A DNA stretch of 64,000 bases from Bacteroidota bacterium (GCA_016868785.1 VGFS01000008.1:1-64000), one strand, 5' to 3'; positions 34,819 through 44,168 are shown, counted from the stretch's first letter. Notes: generated by a model from the sequence alone, not told the origin. A program made the numbers and translations.

Positions 34819-35721
34819 ATGAGAAGTTCGCAACTGAAAATAGGCATCATATTAACCATGCCATTCATTCTTTTGATTAGTTTCTCTTCTTGTGAGCGCA
34901 TTAATCCTAGCAGCAACAACCGCGAGGAAATGGTTACGGACATAGCCTTGGTTACCACAGAATTGGCTTCGATATTGGAATACTTCGACGAAGCCGCCGA
35001 TCAAACCACCGGAAAAGGCACGCCATCGTTTTTTGAAACCCGGAATTTCAGCAAGGAAACCAAGATAATTCCTGTAGATACCAGCTATTATGACGGTGAT
35101 GGGGTTGAATTCCTGATCGATTTTGGTCCAACCGCCACCCCTTTCAAGCCCACCCAAAAGTGTTTGGATGGCAGATTTCGTGGTGGTGTGGTGAAAATAA
35201 CCTTAGAAATGCACTACATTGAAAACACCTCGAAATCACACATCATCGTCAACAGCGATCGGAGTTTTGTAGTCGCTACTGAATCCAAGACTTTGGTGGT
35301 GAATGAATTGGAGGTGAATGTAGAACGAAAACTCCGAGAGTTGTTGAATTTCGAGGTGAAAAATCTTGAAGTTGACAAGAATTCTTTAGATTTTGATGGC
35401 CTCCTTACTTTGGAGAAAATCTCAGGGATCAACACCCCCGGTATTTTTGGTGACCATTACTTGCTCAATGGAAGTGGCTCCGCGGATGTGGGTGATGAGG
35501 AGTTTAAGTGGGAGATCCGCTCTCCTCTCAAGAAAAAAGTGGAGCCTGGTTGTGGCATGATTCCAGTGAAAGGGTTGTTCAATATTACTGTGGAAAAATC
35601 CAACCAGAACGTTACCAACGGCGATATTTTGGTTGATTTTGATCCTTTTGAAAACGAATCCTGCGACCGTATTGTTCGGATCGTATCTGCAGGCAAAACC
35701 ACCGACGTAGTGCTGGAGTGA
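34819..35721 (+). CDS. Predicted lipoprotein, function unknown
   Basis: 300 residues from the ATG at 34819; the longer frame lacks a signal peptide at its start. Signal sequence IGIILTMPFILLISFSSC with a lipobox-like Cys, then a beta-rich domain. The mature part has several DGDG/DFGP-type turns (TSYYDGDGVEFLIDFGPTA) and Cys residues at about 137, 270 and 289. Likely outer-membrane anchored. No family recognised. It ends 2 nt from the converging HsdR-N gene. Confidence 0.75.
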   Translation: MRSSQLKIGIILTMPFILLISFSSCERINPSSNNREEMVTDIALVTTELASILEYFDEAADQTTGKGTPSFFETRNFSKETKIIPVDTSYYDGDGVEFLIDFGPTATPFKPTQKCLDGRFRGGVVKITLEMHYIENTSKSHIIVNSDRSFVVATESKTLVVNELEVNVERKLRELLNFEVKNLEVDKNSLDFDGLLTLEKISGINTPGIFGDHYLLNGSGSADVGDEEFKWEIRSPLKKKVEPGCGMIPVKGLFNITVEKSNQNVTNGDILVDFDPFENESCDRIVRIVSAGKTTDVVLE

Positions 35722-35723
35722 TT

Positions 35724-36188
35724 TTATCGTAATTCCAGACTTTCTGGTGGAGCGATCAAGTGTAAATTTCCATTTTGTTTCTCAAACCATGCATGTTGAA
35801 GGCCATTGGTAATCCACACGAATCGACTGTCTAATTTATTGTTATATGTAGCTGCTTGAATGAGTGTATTGCGGGTAATCTCCACTGCTGGTGCCTTGCA
35901 TTCGATCAGCAGAAAGGGTTTGGCATCGCTTGCAAATACAACAATATCAAAGCGTTTGCGTAAACCAAAGGCCGCAATTTCTCTCTCTACCGCAATCATG
36001 CCCAACGCAATTTGGTAATGGTTGAATAAATGGGCAATGCAGTGCTGACGAACCCATTCTTCAGGGGTAAAGGGGATAAATTTTTTACGAACGGGATCAA
36101 AAATGACTTTTTTTTGCTCCTGTTCCTGAATACGCAACCCGTACGCTGGAAATTGTAATGCCTGCACCGCGGTAAAAATACAACCCAT
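35724..36188 (-). CDS. Stand-alone HsdR N-terminal-like PD-(D/E)XK protein
   Basis: 154 residues from the ATG at 36188 (MGCIFTAVQALQFPAYGLRI). The HsdR_N_2 pattern is visible: EEWVRQHCIAHLF, VEREIAAFGLRKRFDIVVF and LLIECKAP, giving a putative nuclease core of Glu70, Asp81, Glu96 and Lys98. There is no helicase domain and no methylase or specificity gene nearby, so it is not a restriction system. Bacteroidota often carry this small protein beside holA. Function unknown. Divergent from holA with overlapping start codons. Confidence 0.85.
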   Translation of the reverse strand: MGCIFTAVQALQFPAYGLRIQEQEQKKVIFDPVRKKFIPFTPEEWVRQHCIAHLFNHYQIALGMIAVEREIAAFGLRKRFDIVVFASDAKPFLLIECKAPAVEITRNTLIQAATYNNKLDSRFVWITNGLQHAWFEKQNGNLHLIAPPESLELR

Positions 36189-37221
36189 GGCCAAAATGAG
36201 CGATACCATATCGAATTATTTGGATTTGCGTCGTAAGATTCAATCCAAACAGTATTCGCCAGTATACCTGCTGCATGGGGAAGAAGTGTATTTTATCGAT
36301 GCGCTTACTGAATTGTTAGAGAGGAGTATCCTTCCAGAGGCAGAACGCAGTTTCAACCAAACCTTGATTTATGGCAAAGAGGTGAAAATTCACGACCTCA
36401 TCGCCATGGCCCGCCGATATCCCATGATGAGCGACTACCAAGTGATTTTGGTGAAAGACGCACAAGACATCAAGGAGTTCGATAAGTTGCTATCGTACCT
36501 TGAAAATCCCATGCCTTCAACTGTTTTGGTGTGTGCATTTCGGGGGAATAAAATGGATATGCGGACAAAAATCGGGAAGCAAGCAGACCGATTTGGTGGG
36601 GCTTATTACGCAGCGAAACTCCGCGATTATCAGATCAAAGATTGGCTACCTGAATATTTTAAACAACAAGGTAGAAGCATAGATACTGCTGCCATCCAAA
36701 TGATTGTGGAATTGTTGGGCGCTGATTTGCCCCTAATTCACAATGAACTGGATAAGTTGTTTATCAATGTGAAAGACGAATTTATCCGTGCCACGCACAT
36801 TGAAGCAAATATCGGATTCAACCGCGAATACAACGTATTTGAACTGCAATCGGCTCTGGGTACCAAGAATTTCAACAAGGCCATTCAAATTGCCCATCAC
36901 ATGGGTCAAAGGGCGGAAAAGGGTGAAATCTTGCGCATAGTAACCAATTTGCACAATTACTTCGGTAAAATACTCTTAACTCAACAAATGGGGAACGGAA
37001 GTAAGTCAGAATTGGCCAGCGCGCTTGGTATTAATCCCTTTTTCTTGGATGAATATTTGGGGGCTGCCCGTTTTTATTCACCAACAGATTTAGAGCGTGT
37101 ATTCAACCAAATTAAACTGCTCGATTTGCGCCTGAAAGGGGTTCATCGGGGATCGGCTACAGACGGAGAATTATTGATCGAAGCCATCGTAGGAATACTT
37201 CGCACCCCACAGAGGGTTTGA
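36187..37221 (+). CDS. holA: DNA polymerase III subunit delta
   Basis: 344 residues. Opens the beta sliding clamp as part of the clamp loader. Features: SPVYLLHGEEVYFIDALTEL (the delta ATPase-like fold, N-terminal), LIAMARRYPMMSDYQVILVK, the DAQDIKEFDKLL strand, VELLGADLPLIHNELDKLF (C-terminal collar) and a final VEAIVGIL-type helix. The start at 36187 overlaps that of the divergent gene; 36196 is an alternative. Confidence 0.93.
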   Translation: MAKMSDTISNYLDLRRKIQSKQYSPVYLLHGEEVYFIDALTELLERSILPEAERSFNQTLIYGKEVKIHDLIAMARRYPMMSDYQVILVKDAQDIKEFDKLLSYLENPMPSTVLVCAFRGNKMDMRTKIGKQADRFGGAYYAAKLRDYQIKDWLPEYFKQQGRSIDTAAIQMIVELLGADLPLIHNELDKLFINVKDEFIRATHIEANIGFNREYNVFELQSALGTKNFNKAIQIAHHMGQRAEKGEILRIVTNLHNYFGKILLTQQMGNGSKSELASALGINPFFLDEYLGAARFYSPTDLERVFNQIKLLDLRLKGVHRGSATDGELLIEAIVGILRTPQRV

Positions 37222-37272
37222 TGCGATTTTTCGCATAATTTTTCTTTTATTTGTAAATAATAAATTTACCCT

Positions 37273-39210
37273 ATGAAAAAACTATACGTGTTAACCATTG
37301 CGGCTGTTGCTACTTCTTTTGCATCAGCGCAAGTTGCTGCGTCGTTGGATGGTGCCAATCAAGGCGCTCCCCAGACGTTGACAACATCAAAAGTCTTCAT
37401 CGATAAAGCCGATAATGGTGGATACGGTGTTGCTCCAACCAAGAAAAAGCCTTTGAGTGCCCGTGGGGTTGACTACAAAAGCTTCGTGAGAATCGGTTCT
37501 ACCTACTACGATTTGCAAACCAACTTTGCCATGCCTCACCGTTTGGCGTTGCATTCAAATGGTGCTGTTTCAGCCACTTGGACAACCGCAAACAGCGATG
37601 CTGCTGGTTTTTCAACCCGTGGATCTGGCTACAACTACCGTAACGAATCAGGCAATTGGAACCCATCCGATAGCTCTCGTGTTGAAAACGTCCGCACTGG
37701 ATGGGCCAACATTGGTATTTTGTCGAACGGATCAGTATTCACCATCGGTCACGATGCCACAAACGGTGGGTTCTACATGGCCAAGAGTGCTTCATCAACT
37801 TCACGACCTTCAACGACCACGAGCATCTTGAAAGAACCTCCTTACAAACCCATTTGGGCTCGTACCGCTAACAACGGCGATGTGATCCACTTGATTTGCT
37901 CATACACCGATTCTGCCGCTCCAGGCGAAGCGCGTGCCCCAAGAAGAAAAGGCATTTTTGCCCCCATGGTTTACAGTCGTTCTAAAGATGGCGGTGCAAC
38001 TTGGGACAAGCAGCACATCATGATGCCCAATTACGATAGCACTTTGACCAACAACGGCGGTGCCGACCAATACAACATCGATGTAAAAGGCAATACCGTT
38101 GCCATCGTAAACGCTGATTTGTTGCAAGGCGTTATCGCTTGGAAATCTATCGATGGTGGGGACAACTGGCAGCGCATCATTGTTGACACATTTAAATATG
38201 CGCCTTGGACAGGCAAAACCGAAATGTTGGATACCCCTTTTACCAACGACGGAACCGTAGATGTGATCATCGACAACAACAACAAACTACACGTATTCTT
38301 CGGTTTGGGTCGTGTAATAGATAACGATACTACAGATGAAAGTTATAGTTTCTACCCTGGTACCCAAGGCATGATGCACTGGTCTGAAGCAACCGATAAA
38401 ACTACATTGATTGCCTCTGGTAATCAGTTTGATCGTACTGAAGATGGTTTCAACTCATTGGAGCAGGCTACCTACAGTGGGCTTACTTCAGGTAACGTAC
38501 CCTCTGGGTTGAGCACTGTTGCTCGTTTGGGTAGTACATCAGCGATGCGTCAGCCGGCCTCGGCCATGGATGCCAACGGCAATTTGTATTGCTTGTTCAG
38601 TGTTCCCATTGAGCAGGATATCTCTGATTTGGGTGCCAACTTCCGTGATATCGGGGTGGTTTACTCTACCGATGGCGGTGCTACTTGGAGCTTGCCACAA
38701 AACGTGACCCAAGTTTTGGGAAGAGAAGATGATTTTGCGTCTACCTGTCGCGTAGCCAACGGATTCTTGCACATGACTTGGCAGCAAGATGAAATCGCCG
38801 GAACCAACTTGCAAAACAACTCAGGTTCGTTTGGTAACCACCCAGTAGTTTTGAACTTGATCAATTACCAAGCCATCCCAGTTACTGAAATTTTGAATGG
38901 TAACATCGGTATGTTGTATGGTGTAAACGTGGAAAAACCCAACACCGGCGAAGTAATGGTGGTAAACCAAAACTATCCTAACCCATTCAGCAACTCAACC
39001 AACGTGTTGGTTTACTTGACTAAGCCTGGCGATATCAAAGTTGAAGTGCGCAATGCCATGGGCGCCTTGGTGAAAACCCAAACCCATAGCAACTTGTACA
39101 AAGGCAACCACGAGTTGACCATTACCGCAGAAGGTTTGTCGACCGGCGTTTATACCTACACCCTCATCGCAGGTGGTAGCAGTGTAAGCAAAACCATGAT
39201 GGTAAAATAA
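37273..39210 (+). CDS. Secreted BNR/Asp-box beta-propeller-like protein with T9SS sorting domain
   Basis: 645 residues. Signal peptide (MKKLYVLTIAAVATSFASAQ). Three Asp-box motifs are visible, SKDGGATWDKQ, SIDGGDNWQR and STDGGATWSLPQ, marking a sialidase-type propeller, but I cannot see the arginine triad of a sialidase, so an enzyme is not supported. The C-terminal domain starts VNQNYPNPFSNSTNVLVYL and ends GVYTYTLIAGG, a T9SS type A sorting domain. Surface-exposed or released. Single gene followed by a strong terminator. Confidence 0.88.
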   Translation: MKKLYVLTIAAVATSFASAQVAASLDGANQGAPQTLTTSKVFIDKADNGGYGVAPTKKKPLSARGVDYKSFVRIGSTYYDLQTNFAMPHRLALHSNGAVSATWTTANSDAAGFSTRGSGYNYRNESGNWNPSDSSRVENVRTGWANIGILSNGSVFTIGHDATNGGFYMAKSASSTSRPSTTTSILKEPPYKPIWARTANNGDVIHLICSYTDSAAPGEARAPRRKGIFAPMVYSRSKDGGATWDKQHIMMPNYDSTLTNNGGADQYNIDVKGNTVAIVNADLLQGVIAWKSIDGGDNWQRIIVDTFKYAPWTGKTEMLDTPFTNDGTVDVIIDNNNKLHVFFGLGRVIDNDTTDESYSFYPGTQGMMHWSEATDKTTLIASGNQFDRTEDGFNSLEQATYSGLTSGNVPSGLSTVARLGSTSAMRQPASAMDANGNLYCLFSVPIEQDISDLGANFRDIGVVYSTDGGATWSLPQNVTQVLGREDDFASTCRVANGFLHMTWQQDEIAGTNLQNNSGSFGNHPVVLNLINYQAIPVTEILNGNIGMLYGVNVEKPNTGEVMVVNQNYPNPFSNSTNVLVYLTKPGDIKVEVRNAMGALVKTQTHSNLYKGNHELTITAEGLSTGVYTYTLIAGGSSVSKTMMVK

Positions 39211-39238
39211 TTTTAGGTTAAACCTACGAATGAATTGA

Positions 39239-39268
39239 GGGGCCGACAAAACATTGTCGGCCCCTTTT
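39239..39268 (+). terminator. Intrinsic terminator after the BNR protein
   Basis: GGGGCCGACAA (39239-39249), 4 nt loop, TTGTCGGCCCC (39254-39264), then TTTT. Perfect 11 bp stem. Confidence 0.95.
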
Positions 39269-39272
39269 CGTT

Positions 39273-39280
39273 TATTTTTG
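39273..39280 (+). promoter_or_regulatory. -7 element of the small membrane protein gene (TATTTTTG)
   Basis: TATTTTTG ends 4 nt before the ATG at 39285 and begins only a few bases after the terminator T tract. Predicts a leaderless transcript starting where the upstream one ends. Confidence 0.55.
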
Positions 39281-39284
39281 TACC

Positions 39285-39482
39285 ATGTTTAGAACCAATC
39301 ACTGGTACCATTGGATATCTGCCCTGGCCTTTTGGTCGTTCGCTGTAGTCTTTTATTCGAAAGGCAACATAGATGTTATAGGGTATGGGTCTACACCCAT
39401 CGTGGTATTTCTTGTCATATGGGGTGGTTTTAGGGCCTTGAACGGCTATTTATTATACAAGAAGAACAACGAAGTTTCATGA
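39285..39482 (+). CDS. Small two-helix membrane protein
   Basis: 65 residues: two hydrophobic helices (about 8-24 WISALAFWSFAVVFYSK and 37-56 STPIVVFLVIWGGFRALNGY) and a charged tail (KKNNEVS). Its end overlaps the next ATG by 4 nt (ATGA, 39479-39482), so it is coupled to the PstS-like gene. Not recognised. Confidence 0.7.
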   Translation: MFRTNHWYHWISALAFWSFAVVFYSKGNIDVIGYGSTPIVVFLVIWGGFRALNGYLLYKKNNEVS

Positions 39483-40453
39483 AATTGGGTAGGACGAAAA
39501 TGGATGGGTTTCAGTCGCGGATCAGGTCTAGGTTTATACTTGGCGTGTTTTTCGTGGCACTTACTTCCTGTATCGACATGGAACACAAAGGCCAACGCAA
39601 TGACATTCCCACCAAAGGGGAGCTAGAAATCGCCATTGATATCAATGATAGCCTACTTTTCAATCAATTGATTGTGCGATTCCATGAGTTGTATCCCCAA
39701 GCCCATATCAAACCATTGTATTTACCCCCCGTGCAAATACTGGAAGGGGTGAGGGATAAGAAGATAACCGCCATGTACATCAATTACTTGTTCGATACAA
39801 CCATGGTCCAATCATTGGAATCAAGGCAGATCAAGGTAAGGTCGCACATTGTGGGGAGCTCAGCCACTGCCTTTGTTGTAAACCCAAAGAATCCCAACGA
39901 TGGATTGAGCGCCGATTCGCTCGGTGGTATGATGTCTGGCCGCATCAAAGGTTGGACAAACCTAGGCACTGTTCCCTTGGTATGGGTTGTGGTGAAAGGG
40001 GATTTGGCTTACAATTATCTCAATGAATGGTATGCACAACGTCAAGGGGTGGGAAATCCAAAACCAGCCATCCCGCCGAAATTTGTTCAAGTGAGCAACC
40101 CTCAGGCACTCTTTCGATATGTAAATAAAACCCCCGGAGCGCTCGGATTCGTGGGCATGAACTGGATCGCCGACCGTGGTGATACCCTGGCCAGAAACCT
40201 CCGACATTCCGTAAAAGTTTTGGCCGTTCAACAGGATTCAACCAAACAATATCACTTGCCATACCAATCGCAAGTCTACGCCAATCAATACCCGTTCATC
40301 ACCCCGGTCATGGGATATGACCTCCAAGGGTATTCCGGATTGGCCCAAGGTTTTTTGGCTTTCTGCTGCGATCAAGGCGGACAAACAATGTTGAAGAAAT
40401 CCGGACTTTCCCCCGCCATACCGCCAACACGCACCATTCAGTTATTTAATTGA
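39479..40453 (+). CDS. PstS-like substrate-binding lipoprotein
   Basis: 324 residues. Lipoprotein signal with VALTSC lipobox (Cys near 31). PstS-type pattern: LEIAIDINDSLLFNQLIVRF, VQILEGVRDKKITAMY, VGSSATAFVVNPKNPNDGLS, RIKGWTNLG and KTPGALGFVGMNW. Instead of feeding an ABC transporter, such proteins sit beside a TPR protein after exbB-exbD-tonB in many Bacteroidota, from memory; here only the TPR gene follows. The ligand is unknown. The ATG at residue 8 is an alternative start. Confidence 0.8.
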   Translation: MKLGRTKMDGFQSRIRSRFILGVFFVALTSCIDMEHKGQRNDIPTKGELEIAIDINDSLLFNQLIVRFHELYPQAHIKPLYLPPVQILEGVRDKKITAMYINYLFDTTMVQSLESRQIKVRSHIVGSSATAFVVNPKNPNDGLSADSLGGMMSGRIKGWTNLGTVPLVWVVVKGDLAYNYLNEWYAQRQGVGNPKPAIPPKFVQVSNPQALFRYVNKTPGALGFVGMNWIADRGDTLARNLRHSVKVLAVQQDSTKQYHLPYQSQVYANQYPFITPVMGYDLQGYSGLAQGFLAFCCDQGGQTMLKKSGLSPAIPPTRTIQLFN

Positions 40454-40522
40454 TGGTCTTTTGGAACAATTTTTGAAATTCGTAACACATATATAACAAT
40501 TAGATAGTTTTTTTGCACCAAA

Positions 40523-42352
40523 ATGAAAAAGATAACCGTTTCACTCCTACTTAGTTCCGTGTTGTTGATGACATCGGCTGTGGCTCAGACATTGGCTGAA
40601 GGTCAGCGTTATTCCCGCAACGAGGAATATGAAAAAGCCGAACAGATTTATGCCAAACTCATTGCCGCGAAACCCAAAGTGGGCGACAACTACTACTGGG
40701 CTGGTCTGAATTTCTTGGCCAAAGGCGATTCATTGAGTGCGTTGAATAGTTTCAATGCAGGTCTTGCCATCGCACCGCTTTCTCCCCTTAACTTGGTGGG
40801 TAAAGGTCACATGGAATTGCGCAAGCACAACGTTCAAGGCGCTGAATCTTTCTTCGTTCAAGCCTCTGCTGCGAAAAAGAAATTGCGTCCTTTAATCAAC
40901 AAAGAAATCGCACGCGCTTATTCGTTGGTGGAATATGGCACAGCAGAGCAGTTGAAAAATTATGGAGCCCGCGCCATTGACTATTTGAAAATTAGCAACA
41001 ACGATTTTGAAGCCAAAATTTTGTTGGGTGACGCCATGATCATCAACAACCCAACCAACTCATCAGATGCCATCCAACAGTACATTGTGGCTGGTTATGA
41101 TGCGCCCACTGATCCTAGACCTTTGATGCGTCAAGCTAAAGTGTACGCACGCGCAAACGCTGAAACCTTGGCCATTAGCAAATTGGATGAAGCGTTGGCC
41201 TTGGACGTGAACTATGCCCCCGCATATCGCCAAAAAGCAGAAGTGTTTTCATTGATGAAAGAGCGCGACTCTGCCGTTATTTACTATGAGGAATACTTGA
41301 AGCGCAACGACAATATCACCGCGCGCAAATTTTATGTACAAAACTTGTTCTTGGGTGGCGACTTTGATCGTTGTATCTCGGAGGGTAAGAAATTGTTGGA
41401 GAAAAAATCCATCCCCGTGATCTACGCTACCATTTCGTATGCCATCGCCTCAAAAGAAAAATCCAAACGTCGGTTGGCCGATTCAGCCCAAATTGACTCT
41501 GGATTGAACTACTTCTTCAAGAACTATGAAAATCTGTACATCAAACCCTTGAACCGCGATTTGCTGCCTAGTGAAAACTACTACAAAGGCGTTCTGACCT
41601 ACCGCTATGGTTTGTCAACCACCGATTCAGTGGCAAGAAAACTGCGTACCATCGAAAGTTATAACCTAATGACAATGGCGTTGATGGATACTGCGCGTGC
41701 CGGTGCCAACACCTATCAATTGGCGCAAAAGATGTACTTCGACGGTAAAAATTACGAGCAAGCTTATGGCATCATTGAACTGAAGCGCAAAAAGCAAGCG
41801 GGTAAATTGAACTCTGTGGACTTGTTCTACGCGGGTCGCTGCTTGGCAAACATCAAACGCCAAAAAGAAGCCCTGAACATTTTCAATGAATTGATCACCC
41901 AAGATACCAACTACTTGTCGGGCTATTATTTGATCGCCACCACATGGGCAAGTTTGGATCCCACCGATTCGTCTGGCAATGTAACCCGTGCTTTCGAGCG
42001 TTGGATGGGTAAATTGGATTCAGCACAAAAGGTGCGTTTTGTTCAAGACCGTGAAAATGCCTATCGCAACATGGCCTACTACGCCCAAAAGAAGAAAGAT
42101 TACGAAAAAGCGAGTTACTACTATGGCAAAGTGATTGAGTTGGTGCCCGATGATCAAGTCACCATCGATGTGAAGAAACGTTTCGATGACTACGTGGCCA
42201 AGGTAAAAGCCAAAGCCAACAAGCCAAAGACCGCAACTTCAGGAACCACTACAACCGATGGAGCGAGCACAACATCAGGCGGAACAACGGGAACCACCAC
42301 GCCGACAACCACTACCACCCCGTCGAGCACAACCCCCGCCGGTGGCAAATAA
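40523..42352 (+). CDS. TPR-repeat periplasmic protein with Thr/Ser/Gly-rich tail
   Basis: 609 residues. Signal peptide (MKKITVSLLLSSVLLMTSAVAQ). Repeated helical hairpins begin at about 24 (ALAEGQRYSRNEEYEKAEQI style, with GDNYYWAGLNFLAKGDSLSA) and continue to about 560. Residues about 565-609 are low-complexity (T, S, G, P). TPR scaffolds bind other proteins; in Bacteroidota such proteins accompany PstS-like genes and TonB systems. 69 nt after the PstS-like gene, probably same operon or with its own promoter (weak TTTTTTTG at 40514). Followed by a terminator. Confidence 0.88.
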   Translation: MKKITVSLLLSSVLLMTSAVAQTLAEGQRYSRNEEYEKAEQIYAKLIAAKPKVGDNYYWAGLNFLAKGDSLSALNSFNAGLAIAPLSPLNLVGKGHMELRKHNVQGAESFFVQASAAKKKLRPLINKEIARAYSLVEYGTAEQLKNYGARAIDYLKISNNDFEAKILLGDAMIINNPTNSSDAIQQYIVAGYDAPTDPRPLMRQAKVYARANAETLAISKLDEALALDVNYAPAYRQKAEVFSLMKERDSAVIYYEEYLKRNDNITARKFYVQNLFLGGDFDRCISEGKKLLEKKSIPVIYATISYAIASKEKSKRRLADSAQIDSGLNYFFKNYENLYIKPLNRDLLPSENYYKGVLTYRYGLSTTDSVARKLRTIESYNLMTMALMDTARAGANTYQLAQKMYFDGKNYEQAYGIIELKRKKQAGKLNSVDLFYAGRCLANIKRQKEALNIFNELITQDTNYLSGYYLIATTWASLDPTDSSGNVTRAFERWMGKLDSAQKVRFVQDRENAYRNMAYYAQKKKDYEKASYYYGKVIELVPDDQVTIDVKKRFDDYVAKVKAKANKPKTATSGTTTTDGASTTSGGTTGTTTPTTTTTPSSTTPAGGK

Positions 42353-42378
42353 GTAAGAATATTATCCTTTTTTCATAA

Positions 42379-42414
42379 AATAAAGCCCCGATCTGCGATC
42401 GGGGCTTTATTTTT
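42379..42414 (+). terminator. Intrinsic terminator after the TPR gene
   Basis: AATAAAGCCCCGATC, loop TGC, GATCGGGGCTTTATT (42379-42411), then Ts. The A/T ends allow function in both directions. Confidence 0.95.
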
Positions 42415-42415
42415 G
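42408..42415 (+). promoter_or_regulatory. -7 element overlapping the terminator (TATTTTTG)
   Basis: TATTTTTG uses the last bases of the terminator stem and its T tract, 19 nt before the ATG at 42435. The promoter of the subtilase gene may therefore share bases with the terminator of the TPR gene. Confidence 0.4.
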
Positions 42416-42434
42416 ACTACAAGTCAACTATGGT

Positions 42435-44147
42435 ATGGGAATCAAGCAACGAATAGGAACCGTGATTTTGGCGCTAAGCATTGGCTTTCCCTCCGCTGAA
42501 GCACATTCTTTGTTGTCTTCACAATTGTCACAGACATCGCCCATCGCGCAGCAAAGCGATAATAACGAGCCCGCCCATGTTGCTTCCATCGTTTTTCCCG
42601 AATTGCCCCAAACCCATTTGATACACTGTCGCAACCTCTCTTGGCTGCAGCAACAATTGCCCAAGGCAAAATGCGTGGATCAATCGTTCGGTCTTTTCCA
42701 AATCAATGCCACAGAATCGCAAATCGATGATTTGAAGAAACGAGCAGAAACAGATGGTATCGCCCTGCAAATTCAACCCGAACACATCTTGCAACGCAGA
42801 AGTTGGCTGCCCAATGATCTGTTGCTGTCTAATCAGAAATACCTAGACGTTATCCAAATGCCCAAAGCGTGGGATATGGGACGAAATAGTGTGAATCGCC
42901 AAGGCGATACCCTGGTGGTGGCAGTGCTCGATGATGGACTTGATACCTCTCACCCCGATATAAAGCCCGTGATTTGGATGAACCGGGGCGAAATCCCCTG
43001 GAATGGCAAGGACGATGACGGCAATGGGTACACCGATGATTTTTATGGCTGGAATGGCGGAGATTCATCGGCGGAAGTCTTTAATAAAGAGTCCATTTTT
43101 TACGGTCATGGCACCAGTGTGGCTGGGGTATTGGGTGCGGCAACCAACAACCAATTGGGTATCGCGGGGGTGGCTTATAACGCCAAAATTATGCCCGTTC
43201 ATTGTTATGCGTCTAAAGGGTTATCGAGCGATCTTGGCGTGATTCGGTCTATGCTGTACGTATACCGACAAAAGAAATTGTGGCTCACTACCAACAAACA
43301 AAAGGGTATCAACGTGGTGGCTTTGAATATGTCGGTTGGACTTGATGCTACTTTCCCGAATGAAACCCCCATGTGGTGCGAGTTGTTTGACTCCCTGAAA
43401 AGTGTAGGAATCATGTCTGTGAGTGCCACTACCAATGCCGACAACAACGTAGAAGTGGTGGGTGATATTCCGACGTTGTGTCCCTCCGATGCCCTGATTG
43501 TTACCTCAAGCACCGGGTTGGACAAGCAATGGGTGAAATCGGGCTATGGGAAAGTATCCGTTGATTTGGCGGCTCCGGGCGACAATGTATACACCATTTC
43601 GCCGGTACAAACATCGCCGAGCAATCCATATCGCGGGGAATCGGGGACTTCGTTTGCGACGCCCATGATTGCCGGGACGATTACGTGGTTGAATTCGGTG
43701 GTTTGCAAGACGTATTTACAACTCATGCAGCAGAACCCCGACAGTGCATTGAAGCTGATGCGCGGGTGGATATTGGGTTCCGTAGAGCAGAACAGTTCTT
43801 TGACCGCGAAAACGGTAACTGGCGGTGTTTTGCAAACTTACGGCGCGTGGACAAAAATGGATGCTTGGTGCACTTTGCATGAGCCCACTTACAGCACAAA
43901 TGGGGCGGAGGCGGTAGCGCTTGCGATGTATCCCAATCCAACGGACGGACGTTCTTGCGTATTCCTCGGCGCTCAACCCGGTGTACTATCGCTGCGGTTG
44001 TTGGATGCGGTAGGTCGCGAAGTATGGCGTGGTGAAACCAGGCTGAATGAAACAGTGAGGGTACCTGAGGGGGTATCAGCCGGAACCTATCAATGGGTGA
44101 TAGGCAGCAGCAGAGGTACTGTGGGATTGACGTGGGTGCTGCGTTAA
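42435..44147 (+). CDS. Secreted subtilisin-like serine peptidase (S8) with T9SS sorting domain
   Basis: 570 residues. Signal peptide to about 23, then an inhibitor-like pro-region (about 45-125), then the S8 domain with Asp166 (VAVLDDGLD), His225 (YGHGTSVAG), oxyanion Asn335 and Ser407 (GTSFATPMIAG). The C-terminal domain from about 490 has ALAMYPNPTDGRSC and ends GTVGLTWVLR, a T9SS sorting domain. Active extracellular or surface protease by these residues. Converges on paaD. Confidence 0.93.
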   Translation: MGIKQRIGTVILALSIGFPSAEAHSLLSSQLSQTSPIAQQSDNNEPAHVASIVFPELPQTHLIHCRNLSWLQQQLPKAKCVDQSFGLFQINATESQIDDLKKRAETDGIALQIQPEHILQRRSWLPNDLLLSNQKYLDVIQMPKAWDMGRNSVNRQGDTLVVAVLDDGLDTSHPDIKPVIWMNRGEIPWNGKDDDGNGYTDDFYGWNGGDSSAEVFNKESIFYGHGTSVAGVLGAATNNQLGIAGVAYNAKIMPVHCYASKGLSSDLGVIRSMLYVYRQKKLWLTTNKQKGINVVALNMSVGLDATFPNETPMWCELFDSLKSVGIMSVSATTNADNNVEVVGDIPTLCPSDALIVTSSTGLDKQWVKSGYGKVSVDLAAPGDNVYTISPVQTSPSNPYRGESGTSFATPMIAGTITWLNSVVCKTYLQLMQQNPDSALKLMRGWILGSVEQNSSLTAKTVTGGVLQTYGAWTKMDAWCTLHEPTYSTNGAEAVALAMYPNPTDGRSCVFLGAQPGVLSLRLLDAVGREVWRGETRLNETVRVPEGVSAGTYQWVIGSSRGTVGLTWVLR

Positions 44148-44168
44148 GTTGATTGCTGTTGGTGCGTA

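Noticed and set aside
35724-36188. Restriction-modification system based on an HsdR-like protein
   Set aside because: Only the N-terminal nuclease-like domain is present; no helicase domain, methylase or specificity subunit is near.
37273-39210. Active sialidase
   Set aside because: Asp-box motifs are present, but I could not see the catalytic arginine triad and Tyr/Glu pair, so only a propeller-like fold is claimed.
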